Below, in pieces: positions 25,854 through 34,643 of a DNA stretch of 64,000 nt; position 1 is the first letter of the stretch; each line of letters starts with the position of its first letter. Made by a program: the position numbers and the translations under genes. Origin of the DNA: Sulfitobacter sp. OXR-159 (GTDB lineage Bacteria > Pseudomonadota > Alphaproteobacteria > Rhodobacterales > Rhodobacteraceae); contig NZ_CP139708.1 of the NCBI RefSeq assembly GCF_034377145.1, positions 171,960-235,959 of the forward strand. The letters are read 5' to 3'. The notes under the pieces were generated by a model. That model worked only from the letters and a program-made list of their open reading frames with translations, was not told where the DNA came from and made no database searches.

Positions 25854-26494
25854 AACGCAACAATGGCCCTTTGCGGGTCGGCATCGGCGGCCCCGTGGGC
25901 GCGGGCAAAACCACCCTGACGGCAGCGCTTTGCCGCGCCCTGCGTGACCGGCTGTCAATCGGCGTGATCACCAATGACATCTACACCCAAGAGGATGCCG
26001 AAGCGCTGATGCGGATGCAGGTGTTGCCCCAAGACCGGATCATCGGGGTCGAGACCGGCGGCTGCCCGCATACGGCAATCCGCGAAGATGCCTCGATCAA
26101 CCTTGCCGCCGTGGCAGAGATGGTCGCGCGCCATCCTGAGGTGGACGTGGTCTTGATCGAAAGCGGCGGCGACAATCTGTCGGCCACCTTCAGCCCTGAA
26201 TTGGCGGATGTGACGCTTTATGTGATCGACGTGGCAGCGGGTGAGGAAATCCCCCGCAAAGGCGGTCCGGCGATTACCAAGTCCGACATTCTGGTGATCA
26301 ACAAGACCGATCTCGCGCCCCATGTCGGGGCCTCGCTTGAGGTCATGCAGCGTGACAGCGCGCGGATGCGCCCAGACCTGCCGACGGTCTTTTGCGCATT
26401 GAAGTCCGGCAAAGGGGTCGACGCCCTGCTGGAGCATCTGGCGCAGGTGGGCGGCTTGGACCTTGCGCCTATGGCCACGGCAACCGCGTATTAG
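25850..26494 (+). CDS. ureG: Urease GTPase UreG
   Basis: This is a 214-residue SIMIBI GTPase. The P-loop is GGPVGAGKT (residues 13-21). The nickel-binding CPH motif is in [13 protein letters not shown], the switch segment [12 protein letters not shown] follows, and the specificity motif is NKTDL. GTP hydrolysis drives nickel insertion into UreC. It is the last urease gene, followed by a hairpin. Confidence 0.98.
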   Translation: MKRNNGPLRVGIGGPVGAGKTTLTAALCRALRDRLSIGVITNDIYTQEDAEALMRMQVLPQDRIIGVETGGCPHTAIREDASINLAAVAEMVARHPEVDVVLIESGGDNLSATFSPELADVTLYVIDVAAGEEIPRKGGPAITKSDILVINKTDLAPHVGASLEVMQRDSARMRPDLPTVFCALKSGKGVDALLEHLAQVGGLDLAPMATATAY

Positions 26495-26506
26495 GCGGTG
26501 GTGAGA

Positions 26507-26532
26507 CCCGCCTTCCGGTCGCGGAAGGCGGG
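26507..26532. terminator. Terminator hairpin after ureG
   Basis: A perfect 10-bp stem (CCCGCCTTCC with GGAAGGCGGG) and 6-nt loop lie 12 bp after ureG. It stands between convergent ureG and ugd and has no clear T run. Confidence 0.7.
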
Positions 26533-26601
26533 CAACGGCTGCTATCCTCGTCCCGCTGCGGCCCACCATTCCAAAGCGCGTTGAGGAGTGCCGCCCGTCC
26601 G

Positions 26602-27777
26602 TTAATCCGCGCCAAAAAGGTCGCGGGTAAAGACCTTGTCCGGGACATCCGCCAGATCGGGGTGATTGCGGTTTGCCACGATCACATCCGCGCGCGCCTT
26701 GAAGGCTTCCAGATCGCGGGTGACCTCCGAACCGAAGAACCGGTCCTCCTGCAACACAGGTTCATAGACGATCACTTCGATGCCCTTGGCCTTGAGCCGT
26801 TTCATGATCCCTTGGACCGAGCTTTGGCGGAAGTTGTCTGATCCCGTCTTCATCACCAGCCGGTAGATGCCCACCCGCTGCGGGCCAAGTGCCATGATCT
26901 GCTCTGACACAAAATCCTTGCGGGTGCGGTTCGCCTCGACCACGGCGTTGATCAAGTTCTGCGGCACATCCGAATAGTTCGCCAGCAACTGCTTGGAATC
27001 CTTGGGCAAACAATAGCCGCCATACCCGAAAGATGGGTTGTTGTAATGCCCGCCCACGCGCGGGTCGAGGCAGACACCGTCGATAATCTGGCGCGTGTCT
27101 AACCCATTGGTCAGCGCATAGCTGTCCAATTCATTGAAATACGCCACCCGCATGGCGAGGAAAGTATTGGCGAAGAGTTTGACCGCTTCCGCCTCGGAGG
27201 CACCGGTAAGGAGCATGGGAATATCATCGTCGATTGCCCCCTCGGCCAGCAGTTGCGCAAAGCGCCGCGCACGGGGGCTGTCTTCGCCGACGACGATCCG
27301 CGAGGGGTGCAGATTGTCATAAAGCGCGCGGCCTTCGCGCAGGAATTCCGGGCTGAAGATCACTTGATCGGTGTCCAACGCGGCAGACAGATCTGCGGTA
27401 TAGCCCACCGGCACCGTGGATTTAATAACGATGGTGGCCGTTTTCGTAACCGCCAGAACATCCCGCACCACGGCCTCGACACTGGAGGTGTCGAAAACAT
27501 TGGTGCGCGGGTCATAGTTCGTCGGCGTGGCGATCAGCACATAATCGGCCTCGCGGTATGCCGCCTCCGGCTCGGTGCTGGCCTTGAGGGTAAGCGGTTT
27601 TTGGGCGAGGTATTGCTCGATCTCGGGGTCCACGATCGGCGCGTGGCGCGCATTCACCTGCGCCACCCTGTCCGCGTTCAGATCCACCGCCGTCACGTCA
27701 TTGTGCTGCGCCAGAAGCACCGCGTTCGACAGCCCGACATAGCCGATGCCAACAACGGCGATCTTGGTCATAGACAT
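26602..27777 (-). CDS. ugd: UDP-glucose/GDP-mannose dehydrogenase family (UDP-glucose 6-dehydrogenase)
   Basis: This is a 391-residue NAD-dependent sugar-nucleotide dehydrogenase. The Rossmann motif GIGYVGLS is at residues 10-17, the catalytic cysteine is Cys256 ([10 protein letters not shown]) and the substrate loop has SPEFLREG. The short form with [16 protein letters not shown] is that of bacterial UDP-glucose dehydrogenases, which make UDP-glucuronate for exopolysaccharide or lipopolysaccharide. ATGs at 27777 and 27771 are both possible. No other polysaccharide genes lie in the window. Confidence 0.93.
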   Translation of the reverse strand: MSMTKIAVVGIGYVGLSNAVLLAQHNDVTAVDLNADRVAQVNARHAPIVDPEIEQYLAQKPLTLKASTEPEAAYREADYVLIATPTNYDPRTNVFDTSSVEAVVRDVLAVTKTATIVIKSTVPVGYTADLSAALDTDQVIFSPEFLREGRALYDNLHPSRIVVGEDSPRARRFAQLLAEGAIDDDIPMLLTGASEAEAVKLFANTFLAMRVAYFNELDSYALTNGLDTRQIIDGVCLDPRVGGHYNNPSFGYGGYCLPKDSKQLLANYSDVPQNLINAVVEANRTRKDFVSEQIMALGPQRVGIYRLVMKTGSDNFRQSSVQGIMKRLKAKGIEVIVYEPVLQEDRFFGSEVTRDLEAFKARADVIVANRNHPDLADVPDKVFTRDLFGAD

Positions 27778-27909
27778 AAGCGTGGGCCTTTCCTGCGTGC
27801 CGGTGGCGAGATGTTAGACTGCGGCTTTCGGATTGAAAAGGTGCCGCCTGACAGGGAGTTAGGGCGGATTGGCGAATGTGAAAGCGGCCCGGTTCAGCAA
27901 TTTGCGCGC

Positions 27910-27948
27910 GGGGCGCGGCGGGGCAGCCCCCCCGCGCCGTTGCGCCCC
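27910..27948. other. GC-rich inverted repeat upstream of DUF2793 gene
   Basis: The 247-bp gap between ugd and the DUF2793 gene holds no gene. It contains GGGGCGC at 27910-27916 pairing with GCGCCCC at 27942-27948, with further GC pairing inside. It may be a terminator or mRNA structure near the promoters of both divergent genes. Confidence 0.35.
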
Positions 27949-28024
27949 GCCCGAGCGGTGGGTTGTCAGGCTGGAAAGACTTCTTTCACACAGTCTCAGG
28001 CGACCCATAACCCGGAGAGCCCCG

Positions 28025-29359
28025 ATGCCCGACACCTCAGAGCGCCTGTCCCTTCCCTATCTGATGCCGGCACAGGCGCAGAAACATGTGACCCACAACG
28101 AAGCGCTGCAACGGCTGGACCTTCTGGTGCAGCTTGCGGTCGAAGGTTTCGACGCCAACACGCCGCCCGCCCTGCCGCAGGCGGGGGAGGTTCATGCCCT
28201 CGGCACCGCCCCCACGGCGGCTTGGGCGGGTCATGTCGGCGAACTGGCCGTCTGGATTGGAGAGACCTGGCAGTTCAGCGCGCCACAGGACGGCTGGCTT
28301 GCCTTGGATAAATCCACCGGGATCCTGCGCCGATGGGTGGCGGGCGCATGGGCCGAGGTGTCGCCCCCCGATCTGGCGCACCTGTCTGGAGTGGGGATCA
28401 ACACGGCTCACGACAGCGGCAATCGCTTGGCGGTTTCTTCCCCGGCGAGCCTGTTCACCCACGAAGGCGCGGGGCATCAGGTGAAGCTCAACAAAGCCAG
28501 CGCCGCCGATACCGCGAGCCTGCTGTTCCAGACCGATTTCTCCGGACGGGCCGAGATGGGCACGGCGGGGCAGGATGATTTCGCCATCAAGGTCAGCGCC
28601 GATGGCAGCAGTTGGACCACCGCGCTGGCCTTTGACGCCGCCAGCGGCATGGCCTCGGGCGCGGCGCTGACGCAGAGCGTGGGTGACGCGACGGTGGGAC
28701 GGCTGCTGCGCGTGGGGGATTTCGGTATCGGTGCGGATGCGGGGCCGCTTGTGGCGCATCTTGACGCGCATGCGCTTTCGGGCAGTTTCTCAGCCTATGG
28801 CGGCGCCCATGCACAGGCACCCGCCGGGGCCAATCCCTTTCCGGCGCTGGATGGGGTCTTTGGCCTGCTTTGCGGCAACAGCACCTTAGGCGGGCCGAGC
28901 GCGAACTTGTGGCAGATCGCAGTGGGGATCGACACGCCGGGTCTGGCCTTTCGCGTGCGGGCAACCGGGGCATGGGGCGCTTGGCAAGCCCTGTGGTCCG
29001 GGGCGAACACGACTGTAGATGCCAATGGCTTCATCAAAGAAGCGAGCCCGATTGTCCGGCTGTTCCACGACAGCAGCGAAGAGCCCGCGGTGCCCCTGGC
29101 GGCGCGGTTCGAACGAATTGGGCTGGGCCACTATAGATTGAGGGATGTCCCGCCGCTTGCGTCCAAAGGGTGGCAGATCGAAGTGCCGCAGGATGCGAAT
29201 GGCAACCGGTTGGTCTATGTGCATTGCAGCTATGACGCGGGGATGGCGGCGCTTGATGTGCGCACCCGCGAGGTGATCTGGCAGGAAGGCTGGGCCGGGG
29301 GTGCGCCCTGTGACATCCCCGTGGGCCGTTGGGTTGATCTGCGGTTCGACATGCCCTGA
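28025..29359 (+). CDS. DUF2793 protein, phage-tail/GTA-like
   Basis: This is a 444-residue protein. The N-terminal part (LSLPYLMPAQAQKHVTHNEALQRLD) is the DUF2793 signature seen in phage tail and gene-transfer-agent-like proteins. The middle carries knob-like beta-rich repeats (LWQIAVGIDTPGLAFRVR; AWGAWQALWSG) like those of pyocin and tail-fibre knobs. ATG 28025 follows CGGAGAG. There are no other phage genes nearby, so it is an isolated tail-type gene, perhaps supplying a host-recognition fibre to particles encoded elsewhere, or a former prophage gene. Confidence 0.82.
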   Translation: MPDTSERLSLPYLMPAQAQKHVTHNEALQRLDLLVQLAVEGFDANTPPALPQAGEVHALGTAPTAAWAGHVGELAVWIGETWQFSAPQDGWLALDKSTGILRRWVAGAWAEVSPPDLAHLSGVGINTAHDSGNRLAVSSPASLFTHEGAGHQVKLNKASAADTASLLFQTDFSGRAEMGTAGQDDFAIKVSADGSSWTTALAFDAASGMASGAALTQSVGDATVGRLLRVGDFGIGADAGPLVAHLDAHALSGSFSAYGGAHAQAPAGANPFPALDGVFGLLCGNSTLGGPSANLWQIAVGIDTPGLAFRVRATGAWGAWQALWSGANTTVDANGFIKEASPIVRLFHDSSEEPAVPLAARFERIGLGHYRLRDVPPLASKGWQIEVPQDANGNRLVYVHCSYDAGMAALDVRTREVIWQEGWAGGAPCDIPVGRWVDLRFDMP

Positions 29360-29374
29360 GGCATAGACGGCCCC

Positions 29375-29398
29375 GGCCCGCTGACGCTATAGCGGGTC
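29375..29398. terminator. Bidirectional terminator hairpin
   Basis: An 8-bp stem with one G-U pair (GGCCCGCT with AGCGGGTC) and 8-nt loop lie between the stops of two convergent genes (29359 and 29408). Confidence 0.6.
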
Positions 29399-29407
29399 GG
29401 ATTGAAT

Positions 29408-30370
29408 TCAGATGATGCCGCGCAACTGATCGACCTCGTAGTTGCCCCCGCAAAGCAAGACGGCAGAGGTTTGGCCTGCGTATTTCTGCGGTTCCGCCAG
29501 ATAGGCCGCCAGCGCCAAGGCGGCGGCCCCTTCGACCAACATATTCTCTTCCCATGCCAGCACCTTTAGCGCGGCGGCGATTTGTTCTTCGTTGCAATAT
29601 ACGATCTCGTCGATCACCGCGCTTGCCATCGGCAGGGTGAGCGACCCCTCATCGACCCCGCCCGCCACGCCATCGGCCAGCGTGTCAAGATGGTCCGTCT
29701 CGACGATCTTGCCCGCCTTGATCGACGCCGCCAGAGCGCAGCTGTTGGCAGCACTCACGCCGATCACACGGGTTTGCGGCGAGAACTCTTTGATCACCGA
29801 CCCCATGCCCGAGATCAACCCGCCCCCGCCCATCGAGATAAAGACAGTGTCGATCCCTTCGATCTGGTCAAGCAGTTCCAGCGCGGCGGTGCCTTGGCCC
29901 GCGATCACCTCGGCGTCGTTGTAGGGTGAGATATAGGTGTAGCCTTCGGCCTCGGCCAAGGCCTGCGCATGCCGTTCCGAAAACGACGCATCCGACCCAT
30001 GGATCACGACCTTGGTGCCAAAACCTTCGATGGTTTTGCGTTTCTTGGCGACGACCGTCTCGGGCAGCACGACGATCAAATCATGCCCCGTGGTCTGGGC
30101 GGCACGTGAACAGGCGATGCCGTGGTTGCCGGAGGATGCGGTGATGACCGGTCGGTCCAGCGGCACCGTGGTCAGTTTGGCACTTGCCCCGCGCAGCTTG
30201 AACGACCCGGTGTGTTGAAAGTTCTCGGTTTTGTAGAAAAGCCGCGTGCCCTCTGCCATCGGCAGGCGCGAGGCGATCACCGGGGTGCGTGAAATCGCGC
30301 CTGCGATCTTGCGGTGAACCACGCAGGAACGCGCGGCGGATTGGGCGATCAGATCAGAGACTGGCGGCAT
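29408..30370 (-). CDS. PLP-dependent serine/threonine dehydratase-family enzyme
   Basis: This is a 320-residue fold-type II PLP enzyme. The cofactor lysine is Lys58 (TGSFKLRGA). SSGNHG binds the substrate carboxylate and GGGGLISG binds the phosphate. There is no C-terminal ACT domain, so it belongs to the serine racemase / threo-3-hydroxyaspartate ammonia-lyase / EutB group rather than biosynthetic IlvA. ATG 30370 is chosen over 30412 for family length. It sits 87 bp after the aminotransferase in the same direction. The substrate is a beta-hydroxy amino acid; which one is not known. Confidence 0.9.
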   Translation of the reverse strand: MPPVSDLIAQSAARSCVVHRKIAGAISRTPVIASRLPMAEGTRLFYKTENFQHTGSFKLRGASAKLTTVPLDRPVITASSGNHGIACSRAAQTTGHDLIVVLPETVVAKKRKTIEGFGTKVVIHGSDASFSERHAQALAEAEGYTYISPYNDAEVIAGQGTAALELLDQIEGIDTVFISMGGGGLISGMGSVIKEFSPQTRVIGVSAANSCALAASIKAGKIVETDHLDTLADGVAGGVDEGSLTLPMASAVIDEIVYCNEEQIAAALKVLAWEENMLVEGAAALALAAYLAEPQKYAGQTSAVLLCGGNYEVDQLRGII

Positions 30371-30457
30371 GATAGGCTCCATCAGGTTGGCTGAGATGCG
30401 CCGCAGCGGCATATGGGTCCGTCAGAACCGATGACCACGGCGGAGGGCGGTCATCGG

Positions 30458-31603
30458 TTAAGGCTGCGTGGTGGTCTGGGCCGCGCTCTGCCGCGCGAGG
30501 AAGGTCGAGACAAGTGCCAGCCCGGCCTGCAAGTCGGCGGTCGAATTGGCGAAACCGATGCGCAGCCAACCCTCCATATCCATGGCGCTGCCGGGGGTGA
30601 AAAGCACGCCCTCTTCCTCCAGCAACTGGGTGCAGAACTCGCGGCTGCGCAGCGGTAGGTCGTATTTCACCAGCGCCGTTGTGCCCGACTGGGGTTTCAC
30701 CCATGAGATCAGCGGCTCCGCCTCAACCCAATCTGCCAAAATTTCGAGGTTCCCCCGGGTGATCCGATGTGCGCGGTCAAGGATCTGCGCACGGCTCTCA
30801 AGCGCGAGAGCCGAGAAATACTCGTCGATCCCCCCGACGGAAATCGTATTGTAGTCACGGTGGATCATGATCTTCTCAAGCAGCGCCTGCGGCCCCGCCA
30901 CCCAGCCCACGCGCAGCCCGGCCAGCGAATAGGCCTTGGACATGCCCGCCGTGCTGATGCCGCGGTCGGAGAGATCGCAGATCGAGGCGGTATAGCCATC
31001 ACCCGTCTGATCGGTGCCGCGATAGACCTCATCGCAGAGCACCCAAGCCTCGCTGCCGCGCGCGATCTCGGCGATCTCTGCCAGCATCGCGCGGTCCATC
31101 AGCGCGCCGGTCGGGTTGTTGGGATTGTTGGTGGCGATCATCCGCGTGTCAGGGCGCATCATGGCGCGCAATTCGTTCAGATCGGGCAGAAACCCGTTCT
31201 CGGGGCGCAGGTGCAGCAGTTCGACCTCTGCGCCGATGCTCTCGGGGATGGAATAGTGCTGCTGGTAGGTCGGCACGATGGCGATGACATGGTCGCCGCG
31301 CGAGATCAGAGTCTGATGTACCAAGGCATTGGCCCCGATGGTGCCATGGGTGGTCAGGATGTTCTCGCGGCTTTGAGTCTCATAAAGCCCCGCCACTGCG
31401 TCGCGCAGACGGTCCGAGCCTTCGATCGCGCCGTAGCCCATGCGCATCCCGCGCAATTCGCCCAGCACCGAATTGTCGACGCCCGCCATGTCGATCAACT
31501 CTCCCAATGTGATCGAATCGACGCAGGTCTCGGCGAGGTTGTAGCGGCAGTGGTTTTCGAACTCGTTCATCCACATTTCGACGCCGAAGGTCGCGATCTT
31601 CAT
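30458..31603 (-). CDS. PLP aminotransferase class I/II
   Basis: This is a 381-residue fold-type I aminotransferase. The cofactor lysine is Lys223 (GMSKAYSLAGLRVGW), preceded by the NNPNNPTG and DEVYRG motifs. The segment MGYGAIEGSDRLRDAVAGLY near the N terminus is typical of broad-specificity enzymes of the cysteine-S-conjugate lyase/aspartate group. ATG 31603 (GGAAAA upstream) is used rather than the longer frame. It lies 19 bp downstream of the serine hydrolase gene, so hydrolase, aminotransferase and dehydratase form one operon. That set suggests breakdown of an amide or acylated amino acid, inferred only. Confidence 0.9.
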   Translation of the reverse strand: MKIATFGVEMWMNEFENHCRYNLAETCVDSITLGELIDMAGVDNSVLGELRGMRMGYGAIEGSDRLRDAVAGLYETQSRENILTTHGTIGANALVHQTLISRGDHVIAIVPTYQQHYSIPESIGAEVELLHLRPENGFLPDLNELRAMMRPDTRMIATNNPNNPTGALMDRAMLAEIAEIARGSEAWVLCDEVYRGTDQTGDGYTASICDLSDRGISTAGMSKAYSLAGLRVGWVAGPQALLEKIMIHRDYNTISVGGIDEYFSALALESRAQILDRAHRITRGNLEILADWVEAEPLISWVKPQSGTTALVKYDLPLRSREFCTQLLEEEGVLFTPGSAMDMEGWLRIGFANSTADLQAGLALVSTFLARQSAAQTTTQP

Positions 31604-31622
31604 GGGGTTTTCCTTTCGTATC

Positions 31623-32696
31623 TCAGTGGTCTGCCAGCGCGGCAAAAAGCTGGCGCAGAAAGTGGGGCGTGGCGGTTGGGGCGAGCCAGCGCATCACCGC
31701 CACGATGTCATGCTTCGGCGCGATCCAGATCGTGTGCCCACCCGCGCCCTGCGCGCTAAAGGCGGTTTCGGGCAGCTTGGGGTCAGCCTCCGCCCCGCGG
31801 TTCAGCCACCACAGGAAGCCGTATTTATCCAGTGTCGGCGTGGGCGTCAGCGCTTGCTGCATCCAACCTTCGGGCAAGATCTGCGCGCCGTTCCACTGGC
31901 CGTTTTGGCAGATGAACTGGCCGAAGCGCGCGTGATCGTCGGCGCCGATGAACAGCCCGCCGCCCCAATGGCCACCGCCGGTGACCGATTGAACGCGCCT
32001 GCCCGCCATCTCGATCCACGACGTTGAATAGCCCTCCCACCGCCAGTCGTCTGAGGCGCCAATCGGGTCCATGATCCGCTCGCGCAGCACCTCTGGCAGC
32101 GGGCGGCCAAAGCGCATCAACAGCGCATAGGCCAGCGCATTTACCCGCACGTCATTGTATTCGTAATGGCTTCCCGGTGGGCCGACTTTGCGCAATTGTC
32201 CCTTGCGGCTGTTGTCTGCCCCCGGCCCGATCTGGCGGTAATGGTCGACCTGATCGTCCTTGCCGAAAATCTCGCCGCGCCATTCGCTGTTCATCTGCAA
32301 CATATGCCGCCAAGTGATGCGCCCGTTGTGGTCGCCCGCAAAATGCGGCCCCGGCACGCTGTCGCCCACGGGCGCGTCGAGGTCGGTGATCAGCCCATCC
32401 TTCACCGCCAGCCCCGCCAGCACCGACAGGTAGCTCTTGGCGATGGAAAAGGTCATGTCGGTCCGCGTCGTATCGCCCCAATCGGCGACCCGCTGCCCCC
32501 GGTGCAGGATCACCCCTGCCGGGCCGCCGCGCGGCTTTACCGGGCCCACGATCTCGGTCCAAGGGCCGCTTTCGTTCCACTCGCGGTTGCCAACATAGGC
32601 CCCATCGGGGTGATACATCGAGCGGGGCCAGTCAGTCTCATGCGCCAGCGCGTGATCGACGACGGCTTGCAGGGCGGGGGTGGCGGCGAATGTCAT
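31623..32696 (-). CDS. Serine hydrolase, beta-lactamase class C-like
   Basis: This is a 357-residue hydrolase of the penicillin-binding/class C fold. The SxxK motif is Ser84-Lys87 (FSIAKS), the tyrosine motif is SHYEYND, and GGHTIW stands for the third (KTG-like) motif. There is no signal peptide at ATG 32696, so it is cytoplasmic, which fits an esterase, amidase or peptidase rather than a true beta-lactamase. The frame is open to 32918, but that part has no family similarity. Confidence 0.9.
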   Translation of the reverse strand: MTFAATPALQAVVDHALAHETDWPRSMYHPDGAYVGNREWNESGPWTEIVGPVKPRGGPAGVILHRGQRVADWGDTTRTDMTFSIAKSYLSVLAGLAVKDGLITDLDAPVGDSVPGPHFAGDHNGRITWRHMLQMNSEWRGEIFGKDDQVDHYRQIGPGADNSRKGQLRKVGPPGSHYEYNDVRVNALAYALLMRFGRPLPEVLRERIMDPIGASDDWRWEGYSTSWIEMAGRRVQSVTGGGHWGGGLFIGADDHARFGQFICQNGQWNGAQILPEGWMQQALTPTPTLDKYGFLWWLNRGAEADPKLPETAFSAQGAGGHTIWIAPKHDIVAVMRWLAPTATPHFLRQLFAALADH

Positions 32697-32787
32697 GGGG
32701 ACTCCTCGGGGCTTGGGGCGAACCTTTCCCAAGGGGGGCGGAATTGTAAACCGGTTAAATGGTTTCGGCGTCCTCAATCGCGCCCGC

Positions 32788-33267
32788 TCAGCCCCCGATA
32801 TCAGGATAGACCTGAGAGCGTTTGACCACCCCGTAGACAAAACTGGTGTCGATTGACCCGATGCCGCCGATGGGGTGCAGCCGGGCGCGCACGAAACGCT
32901 CGTAGTCTTCCAGATCACCCACCACCACGCGCAGCAGGTAGTCTGACAATCCGCTCATCACGAAACACTCCAGCACCTCCGGGATCGCGCGAATCTTATT
33001 TTCAAAACGTTTCACCGTGCCCTCGTCATGGCCATCGAGCGTCACCCGCACCATGACCGTAACCGGCAGGCCGTAGGCCTTGGCGTCGACCTCCACACTA
33101 TAGCCACGGATCGCGCCGTTTTTCTCAAGCGCGCGCAGGCGGCGGAGACAGGGGGAAGGCGACAGGCCAACTTCCTCGGCCAGATCAAGGTTCGTCATCC
33201 GGCCATTGCGCTGTAGCGCGCGGATGATGCGGCGGTCAGTCGCGTCCAATCGGGGTGTTTGGGGCAT
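32788..33267 (-). CDS. mdeR: Lrp/AsnC-family regulator of methionine degradation (MdeR-like)
   Basis: This is a 159-residue regulator with an N-terminal helix-turn-helix (NLDLAEEVGLSPSPCLRRLRAL) and a C-terminal RAM/ACT-like ligand domain (GHDEGTVKRFENKI; GLSDYLLRVVV). It is divergent from the methionine gamma-lyase gene by 95 bp. The order Lrp-regulator / methionine gamma-lyase / E1-like protein matches mdeR-mdeA-mdeB of Pseudomonas putida, where the regulator activates the lyase operon in the presence of methionine. ATG 33267 is chosen by family length. Confidence 0.93.
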   Translation of the reverse strand: MPQTPRLDATDRRIIRALQRNGRMTNLDLAEEVGLSPSPCLRRLRALEKNGAIRGYSVEVDAKAYGLPVTVMVRVTLDGHDEGTVKRFENKIRAIPEVLECFVMSGLSDYLLRVVVGDLEDYERFVRARLHPIGGIGSIDTSFVYGVVKRSQVYPDIGG

Positions 33268-33299
33268 GATATGCCAAATCCTCTGCAATCTGCGCATAT
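33264..33299. promoter_or_regulatory. Candidate Lrp-type operator between mdeR and mdeA
   Basis: ATATGC at 33269-33274 is repeated in inverted form as GCATAT at 33294-33299, 19 bp apart, next to another GCAT-gat-ATGC palindrome at 33264-33274. It overlaps the mdeR start, as expected for autoregulation. Confidence 0.4.
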
Positions 33300-33362
33300 A
33301 TTAGCAACCAAACGCCTCTTGCGCCATCGGATCATGCCCTAAAATTCAGACAGGGGCCTGAC

Positions 33363-34565
33363 ATGACCGAGAACCAGAAATCCTTTTCCACCCGCGCCAT
33401 CCACCACGGGTATGACGCGCAAAGCGAACAGGGCGCGCTGAACCCGCCGATCTACATGAGCTCGACCTTCACCTTCGAGACCGCCGAGGCCGGTGGCGAC
33501 ATGTTCGCGGGCGAACGCGCGGGGCATTTCTATACCCGCATTTCCAATCCGACGCTGGACCATCTGGAAAAGCGCATCGCCAATCTTGAGGGGGCCGAAG
33601 CGGGCCTCGCCACCGCCTCGGGCATGGGGGCGATCACCTCCACGCTCTGGACATTCCTGCAGGCGGGCGATGAGATCATCATCGACAAGACGCTTTACGG
33701 CTGCACCTTCGCCTTCATGACCCACGGTCTGCCGCGCTTTGGCGTCAAGGTGACGCTGGTCGATATGACCGAGCCTGAAAACCTCTCCGAGGTAATCAGC
33801 GCCCAGACCAAGATCGTCTATTTCGAGACGCCCGCGAACCCGAACAACCGTCTGGTGGACATCGCCGCGATCTCGGCCATCGCGCATCGCGCCGGGGCCA
33901 AGGTGGTGGTCGACAACACCTATGCCACGCCGGTGATCACCCGCCCCATCGAACATGGCGCGGATATCGTGCTGCATTCGGCGACGAAATTCCTCTCGGG
34001 CCACGGTGATGTGGTCGCGGGTCTTGTCGTTGGCAGTGCCGAGGACATGACGCAGGTGCGGCTTGTCGGGCTCAAAGACATGACCGGTGCCGTGATGTCG
34101 CCCCTGACCGCCATGCTGCTCTTGCGCGGGATTAAAACGCTGGAACTGCGGATGGAACGGCACTGCGCCACCGCGGCCAAGGTGGCCGAGGCGCTCGAAG
34201 CGCATCCGGCGGTGCTGCATGTCGCCTATCCGGGGCTGGAGAGCTTTCCGCAGGCCGAACTGGCGCGGCGGCAGATGGGCAATTTCGGCGGCATGATCCC
34301 CTTTGAGGTCAAGGGCGGCAAACCGGGCGGCATCGCCTTTATGAACCGTCTACACCTCATTCAGCGCGCGGTGAGCCTTGGCGATGCGGAAAGCCTGATC
34401 CAGCATCCGGCGAGCATGACCCATTCCACCTATTCCCCCGAGGAACGCGCCGAGCATGGCATCGCCGAAGGGCTGGTGCGGCTCTCGGTTGGGCTGGAAT
34501 CTGCGGAAGACATCATTGATGACCTTTACGCCGCGCTTGGCGCGCATAACATGCAAGCGGCCTGA
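33363..34565 (+). CDS. mdeA: Methionine gamma-lyase
   Basis: This is a 400-residue PLP enzyme of the transsulfuration family. The cofactor lysine is Lys209 (SATKFLSGH). Tyr112-Gly-Cys114 (TLYGCTFAF) is the feature that separates methionine gamma-lyases from cystathionine enzymes, since the cysteine and tyrosine are needed for gamma-elimination. The reaction gives methanethiol, ammonia and 2-oxobutyrate from L-methionine. Followed by an E1-type dehydrogenase (78 bp gap) and preceded by the divergent regulator, it fits the mde locus. In marine bacteria methanethiol also arises from DMSP, so the enzyme may work on methionine derived from it. Confidence 0.95.
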   Translation: MTENQKSFSTRAIHHGYDAQSEQGALNPPIYMSSTFTFETAEAGGDMFAGERAGHFYTRISNPTLDHLEKRIANLEGAEAGLATASGMGAITSTLWTFLQAGDEIIIDKTLYGCTFAFMTHGLPRFGVKVTLVDMTEPENLSEVISAQTKIVYFETPANPNNRLVDIAAISAIAHRAGAKVVVDNTYATPVITRPIEHGADIVLHSATKFLSGHGDVVAGLVVGSAEDMTQVRLVGLKDMTGAVMSPLTAMLLLRGIKTLELRMERHCATAAKVAEALEAHPAVLHVAYPGLESFPQAELARRQMGNFGGMIPFEVKGGKPGGIAFMNRLHLIQRAVSLGDAESLIQHPASMTHSTYSPEERAEHGIAEGLVRLSVGLESAEDIIDDLYAALGAHNMQAA

Positions 34566-34643
34566 TCCGGCAAAGACCGGACCAGTCGCGGGCGGTGTCG
34601 AGGAGGGCACCGCCCGAGGGATCCTCAAGATGAAAGACCTGCC

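Noticed and set aside
28025..29359. A prophage region around the DUF2793 gene
   Set aside because: No integrase, terminase, capsid or other phage gene lies nearby; only one tail-like gene.
31623..32696. True class C beta-lactamase
   Set aside because: There is no signal peptide and the third motif is GGHT rather than KTG; a cytoplasmic hydrolase is more likely.
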